Part shown: positions 52,501 through 58,550 of the stretch, piece by piece
Layout of the letters: each line of letters begins with the position of its first letter
Numbering within the stretch: position 1 is the stretch's first letter
Assembly: GCA_027490665.1 (NCBI GenBank)
Contig: JAIXXP010000094.1
Span: forward strand, 39,775-103,774
DNA: 64,000 nucleotides
Direction: 5' to 3'
DNA from: Cryomorphaceae bacterium
GTDB taxonomy: Bacteria > Bacteroidota > Bacteroidia > Flavobacteriales_D > Crocinitomicaceae
Notes under the pieces: generated by a model
Told to the model about the DNA's origin: nothing
Databases searched by the model: none
What the model saw: only the letters and a program-made list of their open reading frames with translations
Translations under genes and position numbers: made by a program

Positions 52501-53234
52501 TTTCTGCAAATGTGACCAACTATTCAACTTGCCCTGAAATCCAAACGGAGACTTACTATGGTATCATGTTAGGTGATGTAAACGCAAGCTATGCAACGTA
52601 TACAGCGGATGGTCTTTTGAAGTCAGCAGGTGCTGTTGTTCTTGATCTTACAGCTGCTCAACAAGAAGGTAATACTTTCCGCATCCCAGTTTCTTTTGAA
52701 GCTACTGAGCAAGTAAATGCTTTAGACTTTGCAGTGAAATTCAACAATGCAAACTATTCAGAAGTAGTGTCTTTAGACCAAACTTCAGAGGCAACTGCAT
52801 TCATGAACAACGATGATCAAACAATGCGTTTCTCTGGTTTCAATGTTTCAAACTTTGCAACTGGTGCCAATGTAGCTGAGCTTATCGTTACCACTGAAAA
52901 CGGTAAATTATCTGAGAAAAACTTCCAATCTGAACTTGCTATCTTGAATGGTAAGCCAGTAGATATGAAGTTTGCAAAATCTTCAGAAGCAATCCAACAA
53001 GTGTTGAACGTTCAAGTTTATCCTAACCCGAACAACGGTACATTCGCAGTTGAGTCTGTTGAAGGTGCATCAGTATCGGTTTATGACATGAACGGACGCT
53101 TAATTGCTGAAGAAGGTCAGATTCCAGCTTCAGGTAAATTAGCAATCACCCTTCCTAAAGTAAACACAGGAGTTTATTTTGTACGCGTACAAAATGCAAA
53201 CTTTAGTGCAATGAAGAAGGTGATTATTGAATAA
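49590..53234 (+). CDS. Giant surface protein: VEKYY/TYR domain (copy D), Ig repeats, cohesin- and dockerin-like parts, T9SS sorting domain
   Basis: A 1214-residue protein, signal MKTLRLITNLCFFLLAGTAF. Order: family domain (about 22-275; IVVEKFYQANAAD, SVTYRVYVDMAAG, LDSWFTTGG, DDTDGSFT, LIGQFTTTGQFSFALNVQ); three Ig-like repeats (about 278-375, 376-470, 471-565), each beginning near PPTV or APTV with VxxVxFFxN; and a cohesin-like segment (about 570-700, GYDIALTYDASKL). Then come the shared module at 762-817, a dockerin-like pair (LDVNLDGVVSAGDISQIKQR near 885, LGDVNASY near 995), a second cohesin-like segment (about 1015-1115) and a type A sorting domain (VYPNPNNGTF, GVYFVRV). It is very rich in Thr, Ala, Asn and Val. 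It is probably the main structural component of the locus. Confidence 0.82.
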   Translation: MKTLRLITNLCFFLLAGTAFSQVGLQGIVVEKFYQANAADVAGQETGAATPLTTSSVTYRVYVDMAAGWKFNQIFAVPGNSLTVNTTTGFYNDPGYGVTVNPHTISAANNAKKTTALDSWFTTGGAVNGKSGVLKTDDTDGSFTNTNGLLTNNPGGCFGAPIQGAGAKDGYMPTQSSPSTYAAPNALGGFTSIPVLDATNGGSITITDGALAALGGIVGATSSNMVLIGQFTTTGQFSFALNVQIQNTTSGAVENYYASNPPSGSTNFTHSTLTLAANTPPTVTLASAPSTSGIITGTSMTFTATATDANGTVTGVQFFDNGVLLTGTVSNTPPSTSYTYAYTASVNGAHAITAKATDNDCAFTTSTAHNFTVAANQAPTVSSLSAPATAYLGSNVTFTCAANDVDGTVASVEFFVNSVSIGNGTLSGSTYSKTYAVPSNVNGTYSVQAKATDNLGLAGSFATTSMNVIANTPPTVALTNPTASQLISAPTVITITANATDVDGISGVNFYVNGTLVGAGTNTSGNTWSYAWTSTPGVKTFTAIATDNFQATATSAAVTLDIADPNALPYRVKNVTQNCDQTVYLMPVAVSNTYTVDNVIGYDIALTYDASKLTPTGNVFVANALYPNAAHIETATSIGTPSGNNGTMQISLNFNGNAPASAEFNGTNADIFTVQFTKTSAFAGLDSATVAIASIQESYITGVLNKTANSGKAYSIKDQNYPATLSFWSDNQPIRYNSANPNSFLITNVNGAITTIGTATSASTALTIPNTVSGVVAGMKVVAAGVPSTATVASVSGTTVTLSVATTAALNVTPVTFVAATAVQPNTSGVFTHVLTNGQKLNISRDISNNNSVQLLVNAADAVLGKTLLLNGNFTPNVYQIMALDVNLDGVVSAGDISQIKQRATLAIPEFRQAWNYSAAGVSNGHPSKDWIFVDKTTATGNAAYQISATFPANDGVGYSKAQVPVTPFSISANVTNYSTCPEIQTETYYGIMLGDVNASYATYTADGLLKSAGAVVLDLTAAQQEGNTFRIPVSFEATEQVNALDFAVKFNNANYSEVVSLDQTSEATAFMNNDDQTMRFSGFNVSNFATGANVAELIVTTENGKLSEKNFQSELAILNGKPVDMKFAKSSEAIQQVLNVQVYPNPNNGTFAVESVEGASVSVYDMNGRLIAEEGQIPASGKLAITLPKVNTGVYFVRVQNANFSAMKKVIIE

Positions 53235-53259
53235 TCATTTGATCAACTCATTTACAAAA

Positions 53260-53289
53260 AAAAGTCGCGTTCTTCGGAACGCGGCTTTT
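53260..53289 (+). terminator. Terminator of the 1214-residue surface protein
   Basis: A stem of GTCGCGTTC with GAACGCGGC (one G-T pair) closed by a stable TTCG loop, extended by A-T pairs and followed by T4. It is a good rho-independent terminator. Confidence 0.88.
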
Positions 53290-53311
53290 CTTGTAAATAA
53301 AAACTAAAAAG

Positions 53312-54538
53312 ATGAAAAATATTTTATCACTTGCAGCAGCTATTTTTATGATTGCCCATGTTTTTGGTCAAGTAACTAAACCTAACATTACGCCATCGAA
53401 TAATAAAGCCCTCAACGACACAATTGTCTTTGATATTCTTAATGCGAATTATTACAGCAACGCGGGTTCAAACTTCATAGAAATACCTGTCGTACTCAAA
53501 TCAAACAACCCAAATATCAACTCCTTTGATTTTTGGTTTCAATTCAATCAAACAGAACTCACGTATGTTTCTACTACCTCCTTAGTTACAGGTTTAGATG
53601 CATTTAGTAATTTTAATCAAGCTAACTTTTACCTGAGTAACACTTCGTCAGGTACCTCAATAAACTTTAATATTCCTATCAATGTTCCTGTTGTGAAGCT
53701 CACTTTTCAGTTGTCAGCAGCGTGTAACCTGATCAATTCTCAAGATTTTTCAAACATTACTACTTTGTTTGATGGCATTGTAAGCAGCCACAAGATTACA
53801 GCTCCACTACCTTCGCAAATTCAAGTTGCGAGCCCGTTACCAACTTGTACTAATAACGACATCACATTCACCTACGATGCTTTTTATGCGGGCAAACCAA
53901 TAAGTACTTACAATTGGGATTTTGGTAATGGTACCTCATCAAATTTGCAAACGGATTCTACGCAATATCCGAATGCAGGGTCTTACACTGTATCTCTTGA
54001 CGTCACCACCCAAGATGCATGTGTTTATTCCCTCACCTTCCCAATTGAGATTATGCAAGGCCCAGTAGCCAGCTTCACCAGTGCAACGGGAGCTAGCCAA
54101 ACGGAAATTGTTTTTACAAACACATCTACCTTCTCTTCCGGCAGTATCACCCAAAATGCTTGGGACTTTGGCGACGGAAACACTTCTAATCTCGAGAACC
54201 CCACGCATGATTTTCCTGGTGCCGATACCTATCCTGTTACCCTAACGGTTACTGCCGATAACAGTTGTTCAAACACGGTTGTTGGGAATGTTTCAACGGT
54301 TGGTCTCATAGAATTCAATAAAGTCATGATCGAGGTTTTTCCTAACCCCACAACAACGGTGCTACAAATCAAAGGAGAATTGCCAATAGGCCCTTGGGAA
54401 ATTCTGGATTTGAAAGGAAAAAGCTTGTTATTTGGTACTCAACCAAATTCATTTGGGCTCATCCAGATAGAAAATTTATCGAAAGGCACGTATGTGATTA
54501 AATTCAAGGACCAAGCTTTTCAGTTTATCAAGATTTAA
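53312..54538 (+). CDS. Secreted cohesin-like/PKD protein with T9SS type A sorting domain
   Basis: A 408-residue protein with signal MKNILSLAAAIFMIAHVFGQ. Residues about 30-165 form a cohesin-like beta sandwich (FIEIPVVLKSNNPNINSFDFW, FQFNQTELTYVS, VPVVKLTFQLSA). Two PKD domains follow (about 178-250 with YNWDFGNGTSS, and 252-330 with NAWDFGDGNTS). The C-terminal 75 residues are a type A sorting domain (IEVFPNPTTT, KGTYVIKF, ending FIKI). It should be displayed on or released from the cell surface. A cohesin-like domain here and dockerin-like tails in the two preceding genes raise the possibility of noncovalent assembly. It is the last gene before the right copy of the direct repeat. Confidence 0.8.
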   Translation: MKNILSLAAAIFMIAHVFGQVTKPNITPSNNKALNDTIVFDILNANYYSNAGSNFIEIPVVLKSNNPNINSFDFWFQFNQTELTYVSTTSLVTGLDAFSNFNQANFYLSNTSSGTSINFNIPINVPVVKLTFQLSAACNLINSQDFSNITTLFDGIVSSHKITAPLPSQIQVASPLPTCTNNDITFTYDAFYAGKPISTYNWDFGNGTSSNLQTDSTQYPNAGSYTVSLDVTTQDACVYSLTFPIEIMQGPVASFTSATGASQTEIVFTNTSTFSSGSITQNAWDFGDGNTSNLENPTHDFPGADTYPVTLTVTADNSCSNTVVGNVSTVGLIEFNKVMIEVFPNPTTTVLQIKGELPIGPWEILDLKGKSLLFGTQPNSFGLIQIENLSKGTYVIKFKDQAFQFIKI

Positions 54539-54547
54539 ACTCAAATC

Positions 54548-54585
54548 AAGCCATCGAAAGATGGCTTTTTTTATGCTCATCATAA
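54548..54585 (+). terminator. Terminator; right copy of the perfect 38-bp direct repeat
   Basis: This has the same hairpin (GCCATC-GAAA-GATGGC), T7 and downstream bases as 39347-39384, all 38 identical. It ends transcription of the cohesin-like/PKD gene nine bases after its stop codon. Confidence 0.9.
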
Positions 54586-54614
54586 AATTTATAAATAAAA
54601 CCAAATCATCAAAA

Positions 54615-54646
54615 AATGTCAATTTTGCCTACTAAAAATTGACATT
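54615..54646 (+). promoter_or_regulatory. Perfect inverted repeat abutting the isocitrate dehydrogenase start
   Basis: AATGTCAATTTT and AAAATTGACATT are perfect 12-base arms around the 8-base spacer gcctacta; the right arm touches the ATG at 54647. CAATTTTG in the left arm is one mismatch from a -7 box. It could be an operator over the promoter, or an RNA hairpin hiding the ribosome site. Confidence 0.55.
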
Positions 54647-56083
54647 ATGACGCGTATTACAATCGCAAAAGGAGATGGCATCGGGCCAGAAATTATGGAG
54701 GCAACGCTTTCTATTTTAGAAGCTGCAGGTGCCGAGTTGGCTTACGACGAAATTGAGATAGGTGAGAAGGTTTATTTGGCGGGCAACACTGCCGGTATAA
54801 GCCCAGAGGCTTGGGATACCATCCGCCGCAATAAAGTATTTTTGAAGGCACCAATAACCACACCGCAGGGTGGGGGCTACAAGAGCTTGAACGTATCTAC
54901 GCGCAAGTTTTTGGGCTTGTATGCCAATATTCGCCCGTGCTTTAGTTTGCATCCTTACGTCGCAACAAAGCATCCAAAAATGGATTTGGTGATCATTCGC
55001 GAGAACGAAGAAGACCTCTATGCAGGTATTGAACACCAACAAACAGATGAGGTGACGCAATGTTTGAAGTTGATCAGTCGTCCAGGATGTGAGAAAATTG
55101 TTCGCTATGCGTTTGAGTACGCCAAACTTTATGGCCGTAAAAAGGTAACATGCTTTACCAAAGACAACATCATGAAGCAAACCGATGGTTTGTTCAGAGA
55201 AGTCTTCAACGAAATTGCTGCAGAATACCCTGAAATCGCCAACGACCACTGGATCATAGATATCGGTGCGGCCAAACTTGCCAATGCACCTCAAGATTTT
55301 GAAGTAATTGTAACACTCAACCTTTATGGCGACATCATTTCTGATATCGCTGCAGAAATTGCGGGTTCGGTAGGTTTAGCCGGCTCTGCAAACATTGGTG
55401 AAGAGTGTGCTATGTTTGAAGCCATTCACGGCTCTGCACCCATGATTGCAGGCCAAGGTATTGCCAACCCATCCGGATTGTTATTGGGCGCCGTACAAAT
55501 GCTCAGCCACGTTGGGCAAACAAGTATCGCAGAAAAAATCCAAAATGCTTGGCTCAAAACCATCGAAGACGGCGTGCATACTTTTGATATTTACAAAGAA
55601 GGCGTGAGCTCACGTCGGGTGAATACCAAAGAATTTACCGAGGCCTTGATTGCCAATTTAGGTCAGGTTCCACAGAATTTCCCAGCGGTTTCTTACCGCG
55701 AGAACGCCAGAATTCAATTGCCTAAATACGAGCGCAAAGCACCAAAGCAAAAGACTTTACAAGGAGTTGACCTTTTCGTACATTGGTCAGGAACCGACGT
55801 CAATGATTTAGCTAAAAAACTCAAATCTTTACCAGCAGATGCTTATGAAATGATCCTGATCACCAACCGAGGTATCAAAGTCTACCCTGATGGTTTTCCA
55901 GAAACGTTTTGCACAGACCACTGGCGCTGTCGCTTTATGGCCAAGTCCCCTGAGTTAGCTACGAAAACAGCTCTCATAGCGCTCTTGACCGCAGCTGAAG
56001 CTCAAGGTATAGATGTCGTCAAAACAGAAAATCTATATGCGTTTGATGGCAAAGCAGCTTATTCTTTAGGACAAGGGCAATAA
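54647..56083 (+). CDS. icd: NADP-dependent isocitrate dehydrogenase (Thermus-type, extended C-terminus)
   Basis: A 478-residue beta-decarboxylating dehydrogenase that turns isocitrate into 2-oxoglutarate in the TCA cycle. Motifs: AKGDGIGPEIME at the start, YKSLNVSTRKFLGLYANIRP with the substrate Ser and Arg residues, IRENEEDLYAGIEH, and the metal and active-site segment LNLYGDIISDIAAEIAGSVG. The nucleotide site EAIHGSAPMIAGQGIANPSG follows. A C-terminal extension of about 130 residues (VDLFVHWSGTDVNDLAKKLK) matches the long form known from Thermus-type enzymes. The perfect inverted repeat that ends at its ATG suggests specific control. It forms its own unit after a terminator. Confidence 0.93.
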   Translation: MTRITIAKGDGIGPEIMEATLSILEAAGAELAYDEIEIGEKVYLAGNTAGISPEAWDTIRRNKVFLKAPITTPQGGGYKSLNVSTRKFLGLYANIRPCFSLHPYVATKHPKMDLVIIRENEEDLYAGIEHQQTDEVTQCLKLISRPGCEKIVRYAFEYAKLYGRKKVTCFTKDNIMKQTDGLFREVFNEIAAEYPEIANDHWIIDIGAAKLANAPQDFEVIVTLNLYGDIISDIAAEIAGSVGLAGSANIGEECAMFEAIHGSAPMIAGQGIANPSGLLLGAVQMLSHVGQTSIAEKIQNAWLKTIEDGVHTFDIYKEGVSSRRVNTKEFTEALIANLGQVPQNFPAVSYRENARIQLPKYERKAPKQKTLQGVDLFVHWSGTDVNDLAKKLKSLPADAYEMILITNRGIKVYPDGFPETFCTDHWRCRFMAKSPELATKTALIALLTAAEAQGIDVVKTENLYAFDGKAAYSLGQGQ

Positions 56084-56092
56084 GTAATAAGG

Positions 56093-56239
56093 GTGCGCAT
56101 AATATTTGTTTTATTGGTTGGAGTTATGCTGTTTTCTGTGCTCAATCAGACTGCATGGTGGTCATCTATACTTGCCGCGCTATCTATTATTGTTTCGTTA
56201 TTTATGCTCAAGAGCGTTAGTTCAAATCAAAGCAAATGA
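56093..56239 (+). CDS. Small two-segment membrane protein coupled to pyrC
   Basis: A 48-residue reading frame from GTG 56093 to TGA 56239. It has two hydrophobic stretches (about 3-17, IIFVLLVGVMLFSVL, and 25-40, SILAALSIIVSLFML) separated by NQTAWW, and a polar tail SVSSNQSK. Its stop overlaps the pyrC start by four bases (ATGA), the same coupling used throughout this genome, and it starts nine bases after the icd stop. That layout and the clean hydrophobic pattern support a real gene. I do not recognise it. It is shorter than many gene finders allow. Confidence 0.6.
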   Translation: MRIIFVLLVGVMLFSVLNQTAWWSSILAALSIIVSLFMLKSVSSNQSK

Positions 56240-57588
56240 AAAAAGGAGCCTATTTAATCCGACAAGCCAATGTCGTGACCTCTGCTGGTATTGAAACCAA
56301 AGACGTCCGTATTTTTGGCGGTCGTTTTGTCGAAATTTCGAGTCATTTAGATCCTAAGCCCGATGAAACTTGTATCGAAGCGAAAGGGAAATATCTTTTT
56401 CCTGGCCTCATTGACACGCATGTGCATTTCAGAGAGCCCGGACTCACCCATAAGGCCACTTGGGCTACGGAAAGCGCCGCGGCTGTTGCAGGCGGCGTAA
56501 CTACCGTTTTTGACATGCCGAATACTGATCCGGCCACGCTCAGCCCTGAGTTGGTTCAAGAGAAGTTAGACATCGCCAAAGCAAATGCATACTGTAATTA
56601 TGGTGTTTTTCTTGGTGTATCTGCCAGCAACCTCGATTTACTCAAAGACTACGATCTAGAGGACAAAAAATTTGTTGCCCTCACAGACGACGGTCTGTAT
56701 TTTTCTGGTGCAAACCAATTGCTAGCGGATCATCCGGAGGCATTTGAACAAATCTGGAAGCAAACAGACCGAATTGTAGCCATTCATAGCGAAGATTCTG
56801 CCCTGATTGAACAAAGTGAAGAGGCATATACCAAGAAGTACGGCAGCGCTATTCCAATAGAGGCGCATGCTCAGATTCGCTCGGAGGAAGCGTGTTTTGT
56901 GGCCACCAAAAGGAGTATTGATTTAGCAAAAAAATCAAATTCAAGGTTACATATTCTGCACCTCACTACCTATAAAGAGGCTTTGTTGTTTGACAAAGAC
57001 CTTCCTTTGCTTCAAAAGAGGCAGACCTGCGAGGTGAGTATTCCACATCTTTATTTTTCACAAGAAGATTACCAAACTTTTGGGCCGCTCATCAAATACA
57101 ATCCTTCGATCAAAACCAAAGCCGACAAACTTGGCCTCCTCAAAGCACTCAACGAAAATTACATCGATTTCATTACTACCGACCATTCTCCGCATACCTT
57201 AGAAGAAAAACAACAGCCATACATGCAATCCAAATCAGGTGGACCAATGGTGCAGCACCTATTGCAGATGCTCTTGAGTTTGGTCGATGCAGGTTTTTTA
57301 AGTTTGGAGAAGGTAGTCGAGAAAACTGCAGAAAACCCGGCGCTTTTTTATGGCATAAAGGAACGCGGCTTTGTCAAAGAGGGTTATTTCGCCGATTTAG
57401 TATTGGTGGATGTCAATAAACCGTACGCAGTAACAAAAGAGAACCTGCATTCCAAGTGTGGTTGGTCGGTATTTGAAGGTTATACGTTTTCTTCCTCTAT
57501 CGAATTGACTTTTGTCAATGGGCAACTGGTTTTTGACAACGGAAAAATCATCACTGATGTGCGTGGTCAACAAGTGGAGGTAAATTAG
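56236..57588 (+). CDS. pyrC: Dihydroorotase
   Basis: A 450-residue class I dihydroorotase, which closes carbamoyl-aspartate to dihydroorotate in pyrimidine synthesis. The zinc site is GLIDTHVHFREPGLTHK (HxH at 62-64). Further signatures are AAAVAGGVTTVFDMPNTDP, ALTDDGLYF, IVAIHSEDS, LHILHLTT, ITTDHSPHTLEEK and the C-terminal KEGYFADLVLVD. The motif set is complete, so an active enzyme rather than an inactive pseudo-dihydroorotase is expected. Translation is probably coupled to the 48-residue membrane peptide upstream. Its stop overlaps the stop of the convergent glycosyltransferase gene by four bases. Confidence 0.93.
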   Translation: MKKGAYLIRQANVVTSAGIETKDVRIFGGRFVEISSHLDPKPDETCIEAKGKYLFPGLIDTHVHFREPGLTHKATWATESAAAVAGGVTTVFDMPNTDPATLSPELVQEKLDIAKANAYCNYGVFLGVSASNLDLLKDYDLEDKKFVALTDDGLYFSGANQLLADHPEAFEQIWKQTDRIVAIHSEDSALIEQSEEAYTKKYGSAIPIEAHAQIRSEEACFVATKRSIDLAKKSNSRLHILHLTTYKEALLFDKDLPLLQKRQTCEVSIPHLYFSQEDYQTFGPLIKYNPSIKTKADKLGLLKALNENYIDFITTDHSPHTLEEKQQPYMQSKSGGPMVQHLLQMLLSLVDAGFLSLEKVVEKTAENPALFYGIKERGFVKEGYFADLVLVDVNKPYAVTKENLHSKCGWSVFEGYTFSSSIELTFVNGQLVFDNGKIITDVRGQQVEVN

Positions 57589-58550
57589 AGCTGAAGTGCT
57601 CTGCCACACTTAAAATGCCCTTTCGGGCAACTTTTATGACCATGCAAACCACAGGGGCGGCAGTCTAGGTTTTTGACTTCAATGATGTTAGATTGGTCAG
57701 AAAGAGGCCCGAAGCCAAATTCAGGAACTGTAGAACAGAAAAAGGCGCTCACTGTTGCGTTGGTGGCAGAGGCCAAATGCAAAGGACCAGAGTCATTGAC
57801 GTAATTGTGTTTTGCGTCAGCCATAAGTGCGGCCGATTGCAAAAGCGTTAGTTTGCCAGCTAAATTGATGACATTCATACTACTCGTTTTTTTAACGATT
57901 TCATCGAGGTAAGCACGGTCAGAAGGTGCTCCTAAAAGAAAAATTTGATCCTTTGTTTGTGATAACTTTTCTATCAAGGCCAGCCAGATTTCTTGTGGGG
58001 CTTGTTTAGTGAACCATACGCTCGTTGGCGCTAAACAGTAATACGGAACTTCTTGGAAAACTTGAATTGAATTCAAATCCTCTTTACTCGGATACAACTG
58101 AGGTCGTCGGATAGGTATTGGAACCAAATCTGAAATCAGACTTAAATTGCGGTCTACCTCATGCCAATTAGGCTTCATTTGGTGCTTGAAGCGCTTGGAA
58201 AAGAAGATAGACAACGGATTCTTTTCAAACCCACGACTTTCTTTTCCTTTTGCCAAAAGCGTTAAAATTCCAGAACTAGCAAATCTTTGTAAATTGATGA
58301 CGAGGTCGTAATGTTGTTCTCGTAAGGTCTTTGCGAGCCCAAGTAAATTCTTGAATTTTTGTTGTTTGTCAAAGACAAAAACTTGATGAAGGAAAGGATG
58401 TGCAGTAAGTAGGCTTTCATTTCCTTTTTTGACCACGACATCGATTTTTGCATGAGGAAAAGCAGCATGTAGGTTTTCCCAGACGGGTGAGGCCAGAATA
58501 ACATCGCCTAGAAAAGCTGTTTGAATGACAAGAATGCGGTCTAAATTCAT
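57585..58550 (-). CDS. Glycosyltransferase family 9 (heptosyltransferase-like)
   Basis: A 321-residue cytoplasmic GT-B enzyme of the ADP-heptose:LPS heptosyltransferase family. N-terminal RILVIQTAFLGDVILASPVW holds the catalytic Asp of the family. Middle segments are YDLVINLQRFASSG and YCLAPTSVWFTKQAP. The sugar-nucleotide site near the C-terminus has FLLGAPSDR and YVNDSGPLHLASATNATVSAFF. It should transfer a sugar during lipopolysaccharide core or surface-glycan synthesis; the donor cannot be told. The start overlaps the stop of the large T9SS type B gene by four bases, so the two are expressed together. Confidence 0.88.
   Translation of the reverse strand: MNLDRILVIQTAFLGDVILASPVWENLHAAFPHAKIDVVVKKGNESLLTAHPFLHQVFVFDKQQKFKNLLGLAKTLREQHYDLVINLQRFASSGILTLLAKGKESRGFEKNPLSIFFSKRFKHQMKPNWHEVDRNLSLISDLVPIPIRRPQLYPSKEDLNSIQVFQEVPYYCLAPTSVWFTKQAPQEIWLALIEKLSQTKDQIFLLGAPSDRAYLDEIVKKTSSMNVINLAGKLTLLQSAALMADAKHNYVNDSGPLHLASATNATVSAFFCSTVPEFGFGPLSDQSNIIEVKNLDCRPCGLHGHKSCPKGHFKCGRALQL

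Noticed and set aside
39347..54585. Transposon or integrative element bounded by the 38-bp repeats
   Set aside because: No transposase, integrase, terminal inverted repeats or tRNA target is visible. The repeat is kept as an observation, but no mobile-element feature is called.
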